Made by a program: the position numbers and the translations under genes
Shown here: piece by piece, positions 56,101 to 64,000 of the stretch
How the letters are laid out: each line of letters opens with the position of its first letter
How positions within the stretch are numbered: the first letter of the stretch is position 1
The notes under the pieces: model-generated
Databases searched by the model: none
What the model was told of the DNA's origin: nothing
Seen by the model: the letters and a program-made list of their open reading frames with translations, nothing else
Origin: Phycisphaerae bacterium
Lineage (GTDB): Bacteria > Planctomycetota > Phycisphaerae > UBA1845
Length of the DNA: 64,000 bases
Assembly: GCA_029260215.1 (NCBI GenBank)
Contig: JAJDDQ010000051.1
Span: 186,001-250,000, forward strand
Reading direction: 5' to 3'

Positions 56101-56549
56101 CCATCCGCATATCGCAACCAACGTCAGCCGATCTGTATCATCGCGGATTCCCCGAGATGGCCAGCCGAGGCAACCACCACCCCATCACGCCCGACTACGA
56201 CACAATCACCAGCACGCCGAAATGGAAAACAACGCCCCAAGGCTGGTGTACACGCTACGGCGATGTGCTCGAACTGCTCGCCGCCGCAGACGAAAAAATC
56301 GCCATCCTCAACGGCGGCGACGCGGTCACCCTGCGCTACAACGAAGCCGATTTCCCCCCACGCGACGCCAACCTCAAACGCACGTTCTTCTTCAAAACCG
56401 TAGGCTGGGAAAAGGACGCAGACTACAACGTCGTAAGCGGCGACACCGTCCACCCCCTGCCGGTAACCATCGCCCCAAACGCCGATTGGCCGAAACGATT
56501 CAACACACGCTACGTCGAAGAGCAACCGTTCAAGAAAACCCCCGACTGA
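53160..56549 (+). CDS. 1129-aa TPR plus FG-GAP (CRTAC1/ASPIC-like) membrane-anchored protein
   Basis: A membrane anchor (MRTVWVVIAVAVLGSGVWFL) is followed by TPR repeats (about 35-210: LMNLGQGYIENRETAQAVET, SSASSYLMGLALSGLERYEE, ALRYQFAYVLQIVGDQDRAY). A beta-propeller-type region with FG-GAP/VCBS units follows (about 390-640: WVDYDHNGILDLFVESGLDG, IDDLNNDGYTDILLINPFGS, LCDFDNDGRQDIIFCGV, GDFDNDGDTDILLV). Then comes an ASPIC/UnbV-like part. The C-terminal 400 residues contain PFLFAWNGQRFQFVTDILGN and are not a named domain to me. The type is widespread in planctomycetes and Acidobacteria; the function is unknown, probably at the cell surface. It is a single gene and not in an obvious operon. 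Confidence 0.85.
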   Translation: MRTVWVVIAVAVLGSGVWFLTRSTSGSDAEFARLMNLGQGYIENRETAQAVETLTRAVETRPESAPALRNLARAHLIPKREENYQAAVACLNRAMKIEPESSASSYLMGLALSGLERYEESLPFFEKAVALDPNTSALRYQFAYVLQIVGDQDRAYEQLLETVRLQPLHIKAIYNLSRHAARRKDREEAIRLTNEFRRLKELFGTQPDDIFQRCTHTRPESAPTKQPEGTEQGIPVVWTNATSEVFASEADRSATTAAVIEVLDDGTPVVVSSASDGSIALLSIGASGKFERTEILPPNADRPGFRAAAVGDFYVRIPSTGSERFTPRRTARNDVFFVGDTGCLLLERVDDTTFVDRTLGSGLEDVHGAGAIWVDYDHNGILDLFVESGLDGAQLWQNNSYVIRVDSTGQADEAMNAESLEFINVSEIVGLNGLSAAYEIAAADVDGNLTTDLIVAGAEGTSVYLNTRAGTFKPMPSPPGPWQDALQFGIDDLNNDGYTDILLINPFGSRLMYGNSNLSYVFDHTGFLTMRALLCDFDNDGRQDIIFCGVDSTKKRVKGSPHDAIFSAYRNLGANEWTNVTTATRVDQLAIKDDAIGPIAGDFDNDGDTDILLVTMQEKLHFIRNDGGNANGKLKIRLATILTNTTGLGNHIELRDGSFRVSRFVTKLPIEIGIGPHTQFDTVHTTWTNGVLDNEFLISATKEPIELVEKMVELGSCPFLFAWNGQRFQFVTDILGNAPIGLSIRRDEILPADPDEIVRVGQENELATLNGDYVLEVAECYREVLYLDSAELIAVDHPTNIEVHPTDKLMPPPFPVSQIVAVENLRPPQSVDSSDGMDRLEALQHIDDHYAPPGTTLPPPFRGLCHPMTLTMNFGPIDPDASNVLALTGWLRYGSASVNIAVEQNPSLDIIPPTLEVENATGEWIPVDAIVGMPAGKTKTILCDLTGKLPEGTRRLRLTSSFEIRWDRIALGTHATLNPSAIRISQPTSADLYHRGFPEMASRGNHHPITPDYDTITSTPKWKTTPQGWCTRYGDVLELLAAADEKIAILNGGDAVTLRYNEADFPPRDANLKRTFFFKTVGWEKDADYNVVSGDTVHPLPVTIAPNADWPKRFNTRYVEEQPFKKTPD

Positions 56550-56584
56550 AACAACCCCATCTGGATCGCACCTCAAAGCACAGG

Positions 56585-56708
56585 TGTTCCTGCGAAACAA
56601 GGCGTTGTTCTGGTCCAAGCCCCCCCTTTGTAAGGGGGGGGAAGACTGTTCCCTGCCGCAAGGAAAGGACAGAAGACATGCACACATTGCAAATGGCTGA
56701 CCTGCTAC
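56585..56708. repeat. MITE-like repeat, family 1 copy C (half element)
   Basis: GCGTTGTTCTGGTCCAAGCC, CCCCCTTTGTAAGGGGGGG, GCCGCAAGGAAAGGACAGAA and the end ATTGCAAATGGCTGACCTGC follow copy A on the opposite strand. Only one terminal repeat is present. It begins about 36 bases after the stop of the 1129-residue gene. Confidence 0.75.
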
Positions 56709-56743
56709 CTTCCAACAGCGCGATCACCGTTTAGGCAACCACT

Positions 56744-57529
56744 TTAAGACCCCAACCCAAGAACCTCCCGCATACCATACATCCCCGCCGGCCTCCCCCG
56801 AACCCAGGCAGCCGCCTCCACCGCCCCACGCGCAAACGCCCCACGCGAATGAGCGGTATGCCGAATACAAATCGACTCACTCGCCCCGGAAAAATGCACC
56901 TCATGATGACCCACAATCGCACCCATGCGCACCGCATGAACGCCGATCTGCCCCGCAGGCCTCACACCCGTATGCCCGTGACGACCATAAACCGCATCCC
57001 GCGCCACATCCCCACCCGTCGCATCAACAATGGCCCGCAACAGCGCGTCAGCCGTCCCGCTCGGAGCATCGATCTTCTTATTGTGATGATGCTCGACTAT
57101 CTCAATATCATAATCAGGCCCCAGCTTCTTCGCCGCCTCCGCCACCAAGCCCAACAGCAGATTCACACCTACGCTGAAGTTGCCGGCCTTCAGTATCGGA
57201 ATCGTCTCGGCACACCGCTCGATCCGCGCCAGCTCCTCAGCCGAGTGACCCGTCGCCCCGATAACCATCGCAGCCGATCGCTCCACACACGCCTCAACCC
57301 ATCGCATCGTGCCCGCCGGCAAGGAAAAATCGACAAGCACATCAAACGCCTCGTCACATGAATCGCGCACAACAACTTCGCGACCCCCGCACCGAACCGC
57401 CTCCCCACAACGCGGATCATCCGGCCCCGTCAAGGCTGCCACCAACTCAAACCGCCCATCCTCCCCAAGCAGTTCCAGCACATGCCCGCCCATACGCCCA
57501 GTCGCCCCAAGCAACGCCAATCTAATCAT
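56744..57529 (-). CDS. dapB: 4-hydroxy-tetrahydrodipicolinate reductase (DapB)
   Basis: The 261-residue enzyme has the N-terminal NAD(P)-binding GATGRMGGHVLELL, the region DFSLPAGTMRWVEAC, the active-site motif VEHHHNKKIDAPSGTADALL and the C-terminal GEV-like part (VGHHEVHFSGASESICIRHT). It reduces the dihydrodipicolinate precursor in lysine and diaminopimelate synthesis, in the cytoplasm. Diaminopimelate is a peptidoglycan residue, so the gene agrees with a planctomycete that keeps peptidoglycan. Length is normal. It stands alone, facing away from lexA. The ATG at 57529 has no strong Shine-Dalgarno but fits the family start. Confidence 0.96.
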   Translation of the reverse strand: MIRLALLGATGRMGGHVLELLGEDGRFELVAALTGPDDPRCGEAVRCGGREVVVRDSCDEAFDVLVDFSLPAGTMRWVEACVERSAAMVIGATGHSAEELARIERCAETIPILKAGNFSVGVNLLLGLVAEAAKKLGPDYDIEIVEHHHNKKIDAPSGTADALLRAIVDATGGDVARDAVYGRHGHTGVRPAGQIGVHAVRMGAIVGHHEVHFSGASESICIRHTAHSRGAFARGAVEAAAWVRGRPAGMYGMREVLGLGS

Positions 57530-57900
57530 GCAACCTCACCCACCTGCAACAAACCCGTTGAATAACACGACTCCATGATTGAACATCATGACTCTCCGGT
57601 TGGACAACATAACTCCCCGGCTAAATGTCACGATCTTCCAGTGTGGCACCGGTTCTCAACCGGTGCAAGCAGTGATGTTCCAACCAGCTCCATCCCTGCA
57701 CGATCATATTTCTGCTCCCCAATAAGAACACCCTGACACCCGACCGATCCAGATACTGCAAATCCCAATCCCAGATCGTGAACCCTATCCTCCCAGCGGA
57801 TCAAATCTCAGAAAACCTCAACAACTCAAAAAAAAGAAACACCAAAACCGTTCACAACCTCATGGCCCGCATGAGGCTCCAAAAAAATCAGAATTTCCAC
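57530..57900. other. Intergenic region between dapB and the lexA promoter
   Basis: No gene is seen. It contains CACCGGTTCTCAACCGGTG (about 57647-57665), a perfect 8-bp-arm hairpin of the kind found as dispersed repeats elsewhere; only one copy was noticed here. Confidence 0.4.
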
Positions 57901-57930
57901 TTGACGTAAGGTCTTTGTTAGGTTACCATA
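57901..57930 (+). promoter_or_regulatory. Candidate lexA promoter
   Basis: TTGACG (57901-57906) and TACCAT (57925-57930) are separated by 18 bases. The -10 lies inside the inverted repeat at 57915-57940, which would allow repression by a dimeric protein. Confidence 0.4.
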
Positions 57931-57940
57931 TACCTAACAA
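57915..57940. promoter_or_regulatory. Candidate operator (SOS-box-like) inverted repeat
   Basis: TTGTTAGGT (57915-57923) and ACCTAACAA (57932-57940) are perfect 9-bp arms with an 8-base centre, TACCATAT. It overlaps the putative promoter of the lexA transcript. It does not match the known gamma-proteobacterial or Gram-positive SOS boxes, so it would be a lineage-specific LexA box if real. Confidence 0.45.
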
Positions 57941-57952
57941 GTGGCGAGTTAG

Positions 57953-58005
57953 TTCGCGGGATCGGAAAAACCCGATCTCGCGAACACGGAAAAGGACGTT
58001 CCGTG
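57953..58005 (+). other. Two adjacent hairpins in the lexA leader
   Basis: TTCGCGGGATCGG pairs with CCGATCTCGCGAA (one mismatch), loop AAAAAC. Directly after it CACGGAA pairs with TTCCGTG (57985-58005). The leader to ATG 58301 is about 360 nt long, and the stretch 58006-58300 holds only open frames of uncertain nature. Confidence 0.5.
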
Positions 58006-58300
58006 ATGACCGTGGCCAACTCGACTGAAAACGTATTACCGCTTTGTTTCTTCGGCCCCGGGGGCGATTTCCGGACCGCGTGGCCTCCGGGGCTGAACCT
58101 TTCTTCGCCCGACCGAGCTTCCTCGGGTTCCGATCGCCCCGTCGGCGACCGGGAGGGTTCGCTGATGAGCGACCTTCGTTCACGCTGCGTGGACGCCCTC
58201 GCGAATATACGGCGGGCGATGCGGGCCGCCGCACGATCCGGACAGCTTCCCCTTGTGGTACGCGGGTGTGCAGAATGGGCCGAGATTCAGGAGAACTTCA

Positions 58301-58936
58301 ATGACCAAAAGCAGGGATCGCTCAACAGGCCGTTGTTTGACGCCGAGACAACTCGAAATCCTCACCAGCATCCGCGACTTCCAGCGCAGCCACGGCTATT
58401 CACCGACGATGCAGGAGTTGGCCGACAAGTTCGGCGTCACAAAGGTCACGGTGTTCGAGCACGTCGAGACACTCATCGGAAAAGGCCTTCTGCAGCGCGA
58501 CGCGCACAAGGCACGCTCTTTGGAGCTAACCTCTAGCGTCGAATTCCCCGACGAACACGAATCGCTCATTCCGTTCGCCGGGCGCATCGCCGCCGGTCTG
58601 CCCGTCGAAGCCATCGAAAATGCAGACGCCGTTGATCTTGAGCAGCTTTTCCACAGCCGCCACCAGCGCTTCATTTTACAGGTGCAGGGCGAAAGCATGA
58701 TCGACGAACAGATTCGCGACGGCGATCTCGTCGTAGTCGAAAAACGCAGCAACATCAGAAGCGGCGACACAGTCGTAGCTCTGTTGGCCAACGGGGACGC
58801 AACCTTGAAAAAATTCTATCGCGAAGGTCGCAAAATTCGCCTTCAACCCGCCAATCCCGATTTCAAACCGATTTACGTGAACGAAAACGAGATTCAGATT
58901 CAAGGCGCCGTCATCGGCGTCATAAGAACATATTGA
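58301..58936 (+). CDS. lexA: LexA-type SOS repressor/autopeptidase
   Basis: The 211-residue protein has the LexA winged helix-turn-helix (about 13-70, LTPRQLEILTSIRDFQRSHG, YSPTMQELADKFGVTKVTVF) and the S24 peptidase domain. The cleavage site A98-G99 lies in GRIAAGLPVEA, the catalytic S132 in VQGESMID, and K170 in DATLKKF. It represses DNA-damage genes and cleaves itself when RecA is active. AGGAG lies eight bases before ATG 58301. The inverted repeat at 57915 could be its own operator. Length and order match LexA rather than UmuD. Confidence 0.95.
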   Translation: MTKSRDRSTGRCLTPRQLEILTSIRDFQRSHGYSPTMQELADKFGVTKVTVFEHVETLIGKGLLQRDAHKARSLELTSSVEFPDEHESLIPFAGRIAAGLPVEAIENADAVDLEQLFHSRHQRFILQVQGESMIDEQIRDGDLVVVEKRSNIRSGDTVVALLANGDATLKKFYREGRKIRLQPANPDFKPIYVNENEIQIQGAVIGVIRTY

Positions 58937-59011
58937 AGACGTTTGGTGAAAGCCGGAAACCGATTACCGGATCGCAACATGAGCACCACACACAATCGCG
59001 CATCGCCGCCA

Positions 59012-59527
59012 TCATTCAGTGGTTTGATCGGGTTCGCTTGGGGAGGTGCGACGGAATTCGATAAGCTGCATGGTCTGGCTCCTGCCCGTGCCGCCGACGG
59101 CACGCAGGTAGCGTTCCATGTACCCGCACTCGCGGTTGAATCGCACACGCAGAAGCGTGGTCTGCGCCCCCCCGCCAAACGGCTGCGAGGGGTCGTTGGC
59201 AAGTTCAATTTCGCGTTCAAGCGTATCGAACATACCCTCGACGGTAAAATCGTCGAGACGATGGGAGGTCGCTTTAAGCCCGTCGCGCGTCAGACTGACA
59301 ACCCGGTCAGCGCGAACCCGCGCTTCCACAATACCGCCCGCGATATCGTAAACGGTATCGTAGTCGCGAACGCCAAGGGTTTTCCACGCGCGCCGGGCCG
59401 CGTCGATTCTTTCAATCGTCAGATCCGACATCGGTTCGCGCAGCGCAAAAAACGCCCCAGTCATGCCGATTATGGCCCCGGCGATCAGGATCAGAACGAT
59501 GCTTGATTTAAGTTTGCCCTCGGCCAT
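59012..59527 (-). CDS. DUF6174-like membrane-anchored protein
   Basis: I chose ATG 59527; the TTG at 59557 would add 10 residues. The 171-residue product has a membrane helix near its start (IVLILIAGAIIGMTGAFFAL) and a domain with RRAWKTLGVRDYDTVYDIAG, then VVSLTRDG and DDFTVEGMFDTLEREIELAN. This fits my recollection of DUF6174 (Trp, DY, and the strand/helix order). Function unknown. It faces lexA tail to tail (75 bases) and borders the tRNA-Lys integration site. Confidence 0.55.
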   Translation of the reverse strand: MAEGKLKSSIVLILIAGAIIGMTGAFFALREPMSDLTIERIDAARRAWKTLGVRDYDTVYDIAGGIVEARVRADRVVSLTRDGLKATSHRLDDFTVEGMFDTLEREIELANDPSQPFGGGAQTTLLRVRFNRECGYMERYLRAVGGTGRSQTMQLIEFRRTSPSEPDQTTE

Positions 59528-59646
59528 TCCGCGTGGGATCCTACGGTTGCAACGCAAAGATCGCCACCCTGCGGTTCAACCTGTTTCACCCGCGAATTTC
59601 CAGTGATTCGCCAGTGCCTTGCTGACCTGTTTTCGCATCGGGAAAC

Positions 59647-59675
59647 TTGACGCGCATGTCGCACGATGCTAAAAA
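59647..59675 (+). promoter_or_regulatory. Promoter of tRNA-Lys
   Basis: TTGACG (59647-59652), 17 bases, then TAAAAA (59670-59675). Transcription would start at the first bases of the tRNA (59683). Confidence 0.5.
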
Positions 59676-59682
59676 GCACGCT

Positions 59683-61176
<1,494 letters not shown>

Positions 61177-61180
61177 CGCG

Positions 61181-61393
61181 TCACCCCCCTTTGCGTTTCG
61201 CCTTGACCGGGCGAAGTTCTAACGAGAACAGCGTCGCCAGCTTCGCGGCTGTCGATAGCCGTATGTCCCGATTGGAGTTCAACAGCCCGTGTACACCTTG
61301 GTAGGGAACGTCGGCGCGCTTGCTCATCTGCAAAACGGACAGCCCGCTCGCCTTCGCCGCGTTTCGTAGTTGGTCTGCGATGTTCATACTCAT
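61181..61393 (-). CDS. Small XRE-family helix-turn-helix regulator
   Basis: The 70-residue protein has a single HTH: LRNAAKASGLSVLQMSKRAD, then VPYQGVHGLLNSNRDIRLST, as in Cro/CI-type regulators, and a short basic tail. It starts seven bases after the DnaB stop and ends four bases before the integrase ATG, so it is in the same transcript. The intervening stretch contains TGATATCA (61396-61403), a small palindrome that might be an operator. It could regulate the integrase or act as an excision factor. The second methionine (61387) is an alternative start. Confidence 0.75.
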   Translation of the reverse strand: MSMNIADQLRNAAKASGLSVLQMSKRADVPYQGVHGLLNSNRDIRLSTAAKLATLFSLELRPVKAKRKGG

Positions 61394-61400
61394 AATGATA

Positions 61401-62774
61401 TCACATTATCACTTGGTTTTCAAATGGTGTATCGATTTCCACCGCGAATTGCTTCGCACGGTACTGCATCGTCGGTCGATGGTACTGGACGAGCACGTTG
61501 CCGGTCTGCCCTTGCCGCTGCTTGTCGAGAATCAGCGTCGTTTCGCATGCTTCGCCCGAAGGTTCGCGTTCCCGATGAATGAGAATCACGTTGTCGGCGT
61601 CGGCTTCGATGATCCCGCTGTCGCGAAGGTCCGACATTCGTGGCCGGCGGACATCTTTGTCCGACCCTCGGTTCAGTTGAGCGAGAACGACGACGGCGGT
61701 GTCGGTATCGGACGCGAGCGTTTTGAATAGTCCCGTTGTTGCCCCGACTCTCAAATCGTGGCGGTCGTAAATGCCCGGCATCGTGCAAAGCCCAAGGTAG
61801 TCGATCACGATCAGCCGGACGCCGTCGCGGCGCACGCAACGACGCGCAAACGCCGAGATTGCGCGAGCATCCCGAACACGATCGAGGACAAGCACCGGCT
61901 GTCCACCGTACGCCTCGTTCGCCGCCTTGTTTCGGGCCAATACAAACTCATCGTCCCCGACGCACCCTGATCGTATGCGCTGCACAGCGATACCGGACCG
62001 CATAGACAGCAAGCGCAGTGCGACTTGCCTCACACCCATTTCCAGAGATATGAACAGTGACGGGCATCCCTCAGTCGCCCGTGATGCGTGGACACACAGC
62101 CCCAATCCGAGGCTCGTCTTTCCGCACGACGGGCGCGCCCCAATGATGGTAAGCGTTCCGCCGTCCAGCCCACCGCCGAGTAAATAACCAAGCTCGCCCA
62201 TCGTGACGGGAACCTTGACGCCGAATGTCCGACCCGCAGGGTTCTCCATCTCGCTAATCATTTCGCCCTCGCAAATCGCCTCCTGATCGGTCGCGGACGC
62301 TTCGTTGATGCTGTCGAGCGACTTGCTCAACTTAGCGATGATCTCGCTCGGATCGGCCTTCTGATTGCACGCTTCCCTTTCGGTCAATCCGCACTGGTGA
62401 GCGATGCTGCGAAGTTGCCATGCTTTCCGAACCTCTTTCGCGTAGAACAGCGCGTTCGCGGAAGAGGGAACGCTTTCCATGAGCACCAGGCAAGACCGCA
62501 TCCAATCGCCGCACTCCGAATCCGGCCCCGCATTCAGTCGCGGAATCAATGAGATGCTGTCAACCGGCTCGCCTTCATCGACGGACTTCAGGATCGCGGC
62601 GAACACCGTTTTGCAGTCTGGATCGGTGAACGCCGCCGCCGTGACGATGGCCCGCAACTCCGACATATCCCACATGATTGAGTCGGGCGGCATCGACGCC
62701 GTCATCAGCATAGCCCCCACAACCGATCGCTCGGCGTCCACGTTGATCGGCACAGCGTTCGTATCACACGACAT
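61401..62774 (-). CDS. DnaB-like replicative helicase of the element
   Basis: The 457-residue protein has an N-terminal DnaB domain (VDAERSVVGAMLMTASMP) and a RecA-like helicase domain with Walker A GARPSCGKTSLGLGL, SLFISLEMGVRQVALRLLSM and VRLIVIDYLGL, and AQLNRGSD. It would unwind the element's DNA during replication, recruited by the protein encoded just upstream. The ATG overlaps the stop of that gene by 11 bases. The sequence is typical of prophage or integrative-element helicases. The chromosomal dnaB is not in this window. Confidence 0.9.
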   Translation of the reverse strand: MSCDTNAVPINVDAERSVVGAMLMTASMPPDSIMWDMSELRAIVTAAAFTDPDCKTVFAAILKSVDEGEPVDSISLIPRLNAGPDSECGDWMRSCLVLMESVPSSANALFYAKEVRKAWQLRSIAHQCGLTEREACNQKADPSEIIAKLSKSLDSINEASATDQEAICEGEMISEMENPAGRTFGVKVPVTMGELGYLLGGGLDGGTLTIIGARPSCGKTSLGLGLCVHASRATEGCPSLFISLEMGVRQVALRLLSMRSGIAVQRIRSGCVGDDEFVLARNKAANEAYGGQPVLVLDRVRDARAISAFARRCVRRDGVRLIVIDYLGLCTMPGIYDRHDLRVGATTGLFKTLASDTDTAVVVLAQLNRGSDKDVRRPRMSDLRDSGIIEADADNVILIHREREPSGEACETTLILDKQRQGQTGNVLVQYHRPTMQYRAKQFAVEIDTPFENQVIM

Positions 62775-63774
62775 GAGATTCTACCTTCCCGCTGAGACGT
62801 GCCCGGAACGCTACCGCGTCGGCGTCCTTCGCGTGCTTGACGATATTCAGGTCTTCGACTCTGCCTACCTCGACGGCGTCGGCGAGCGCAACCCACCACG
62901 CCGGATTCCTGCCAACGTCAGCACCCCAACCGCGAGCCCGCGCGTCGCGCATGACACGGTGCTCGGTGGACGCCGTACACGTGGCGTCGGGTTTTCTCTG
63001 CGCAGTCGCGGCGATGAACTTGGGCAGCTGCGTGCCGCTGGCGAGTATCGCCAGAGTCTTGCCGCGTTTGCAAAACCATGGGTCCGTCGAATCCAGGTAG
63101 ACGTCGATGATCCGCTTCGCCCGGTCCAAATCACCGCCGACGGATTGGAGAATCCGTGTCACCGCCTTCGCATCCTTGCCGCCGCCAAATCCGTACTTCG
63201 CCCCGCCGCCGCTCTTGCTTGCCCATTGCTCTGAAAAGTAACTGACTAGTTCGCGGTGTTCCGATTGCGTTTTCTTCTTCGTCGTCTGACGATTGCGCCG
63301 CGCAGCGCTCTGTTCTTTCTGTTCCTCTGTTCGGGTGACACCCAGGGTGACGGGGTTTGGGGTTGATTCTGACGGGGTTTCTACCTTGGTTTGACGGGGT
63401 TTCCTGTTTGAAACGGTGTCATCAAAGGTGACGGGGTTTTCCCCGGAAACGGTGACTTCCTGAGTGACGGGGTTTCCTTCCGCGTTCGGCGGGCTGGTGT
63501 TCAAAGTGTAGCGGTTCGTGTTCCGCCGTCCGCCGCCTCGCTCGATGTCGATCAAACGGGCGTCCTGCAATGAATTCACTGCTCGCTGCACCGTTCTCTC
63601 TCCAACGCCGGTTAATTCGGCGATTCGCTGGATGCCCGGTGTCGCGTTCCATGTCCGGTCGGCGTGAGACGCCAGCACCATGTAAATACGGAGCTCGGTA
63701 GTAGACAGTCGCCGCACCCAGCCGCCAGCCACAACCGACGACGGCAGCCGCCCGAATTGGACAGACTCACCCAC
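62764..63774 (-). CDS. Helix-turn-helix replication protein (phage O-like/DnaD-like)
   Basis: The start is GTG 63774, with GGAGGG at a good distance; an ATG at 63822 would add an unsupported stretch. The 336-residue protein begins with a winged-helix segment (LSTTELRIYMVLASHADRTW, then IQRIAELTGVGERTVQRAVN) of the kind found in phage replication O and DnaD proteins. A Thr/Pro/Glu-rich linker (about 100-170) follows, and a C-terminal part WFCKRGKTLAILASGTQLPK. It probably binds the origin of the element and loads the DnaB helicase encoded next. Its linker sequence repeats VT-NPVT motifs. Confidence 0.75.
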   Translation of the reverse strand: MGESVQFGRLPSSVVAGGWVRRLSTTELRIYMVLASHADRTWNATPGIQRIAELTGVGERTVQRAVNSLQDARLIDIERGGGRRNTNRYTLNTSPPNAEGNPVTQEVTVSGENPVTFDDTVSNRKPRQTKVETPSESTPNPVTLGVTRTEEQKEQSAARRNRQTTKKKTQSEHRELVSYFSEQWASKSGGGAKYGFGGGKDAKAVTRILQSVGGDLDRAKRIIDVYLDSTDPWFCKRGKTLAILASGTQLPKFIAATAQRKPDATCTASTEHRVMRDARARGWGADVGRNPAWWVALADAVEVGRVEDLNIVKHAKDADAVAFRARLSGKVESHVV

Positions 63775-63892
63775 AGCGTGCCCTCCACGCGGACCGGAGG
63801 GACCGCAGATACAACCGGGCATGCAACCACCGACGATTGAAGACCGACCGGATGACCAGCCACATCAGCCAGAGCATCGATCTCGACATCAT
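63767..63892 (-). CDS. Candidate small frame (41 aa) between two element genes
   Basis: An ATG overlapping the stop of the HTH gene (ATGA) opens a 41-codon frame that ends at TGA overlapping the GTG region of the replication protein (positions 63769-63767). The peptide starts MMSRSMLWLMWLVIRSVF and has many Arg and Trp/Leu residues, so one amphipathic or membrane helix is possible. The exact coupling on both sides is suggestive. There is no family evidence, and the frame might be accidental. Confidence 0.3.
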   Translation of the reverse strand: MMSRSMLWLMWLVIRSVFNRRWLHARLYLRSLRSAWRARCG

Positions 63893-64000
63893 CGGCTCCC
63901 CGCCGCTGCGCGCTTCGCGAGCCAATCTTGAAGCTCCCGAATCGGGTAGACGATCGTCTTGTCGAACCTCGCGTGTGGGATCCCCGAATCCCGATCCGCG
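63889..64000 (-). CDS. C-terminal end of a MerR/AlpA-type helix-turn-helix protein (5' partial)
   Basis: The visible 36 codons read SGIPHARFDKTIVYPIRELQ, then DWLAKRAAAGSR. The pattern (GIP-x-R-F-D/G-x-x-V-x-Y, then DLxxWLxxR) is that of the helix-turn-helix_17/AlpA-type or excisionase-like DNA-binding domains common in integrative elements. The start lies outside the window. It is the first visible gene of the element's transcript and may be an excisionase or regulator. Confidence 0.65.
   Translation of the reverse strand, partial: ADRDSGIPHARFDKTIVYPIRELQDWLAKRAAAGSR

Noticed and set aside
58044-58304. Arg-rich 86-codon frame ending at the lexA start (ATGA overlap)
   Set aside because: Composition is unlike real proteins here and it would start at TTG; the lexA Shine-Dalgarno lies inside it, so coupling is not needed.
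58003-58536. Plus-strand frame of 177 codons upstream of and into lexA
   Set aside because: It overlaps lexA by more than 230 bases in another frame. The first 90 codons (starting TVANSTENVLPLCFFGPGG) could be a small gene, but there is no family match.

Overview
The window looks like a chromosomal segment of a planctomycete, most likely Phycisphaerae-like. This is inferred from gene families, not from a marker gene. It carries prepilin-headed secreted proteins, dockerin-tailed proteins, a PEP-CTERM protein, Hanks kinases with ECF sigma factors, a multi-subunit bc-type complex with a very large multihaem protein, and many lipoproteins and large extracellular proteins. Most genes start at a clear purine-rich ribosome-binding site.

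Layout. (1) 1-5.1 kb: the 3' end of a DUF4357 gene, a decayed ECF sigma/kinase pair, a VOC protein, an S46 dipeptidyl-peptidase and a diacylglycerol-kinase-like gene fused at its 5' end to a VOC remnant. (2) 5.2-14.9 kb: a respiratory operon: HEAT-repeat membrane protein, ferredoxin-Rieske fusion, cytochrome b in two pieces, a 1324-residue octahaem cytochrome c and a cupredoxin-like protein, from a good promoter (5185) to a terminator (14919). (3) 15.1-17.0 kb: ctaA-cyoE for haem A. (4) 17.6-25.8 kb: PilT-like ATPase, dockerin protein, prepilin-like protein, acetoacetate-CoA ligase, folE and a degenerate HD-GYP protein. (5) 25.9-28.3 kb: sugar aminotransferase, glycosyltransferase 2, a previously hidden 59-aa frame and a cupin, all overlapping. 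(6) 28.4-41.1 kb: dockerin protein, kinase, RusA-like nuclease, kbl, lipoproteins, PEP-CTERM protein, dihaem protein, TolB-like protein and xerC. (7) 41.5-47.4 kb: a 1991-residue secreted repeat protein with five tandem units of about 648 bp. (8) 47.8-57.5 kb: TPR protein, radical-SAM/methyltransferase pair, prepilin-like protein, an 1129-residue TPR/FG-GAP protein and dapB. (9) 57.9-59.5 kb: lexA with an elaborate leader, and a DUF6174-like protein. (10) 59.7-64 kb: one end of an integrative element sitting in a tRNA-Lys(CTT) gene, with integrase, XRE regulator, DnaB-like helicase, replication protein and HTH protein all pointing towards the tRNA.

Three dispersed repeat families run through the host part. 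One is a MITE-like element of about 255 bp with 23-bp terminal inverted repeats (copies at 9657, 34794 and 56585), found just 3' of genes. The second is a 28-nt hairpin (six copies), mostly in 5' leaders and with compensatory base changes in one copy. The third is a GC hairpin (two copies), one of which lies inside the ctaA reading frame. None was seen in the integrated element.

The strongest candidates for something undescribed are the octahaem bc-type complex, the giant repeat protein with its Cys-rich C-terminal anchor, the radical-SAM/methyltransferase pair that appears to share a Rossmann module, and the repeat families.
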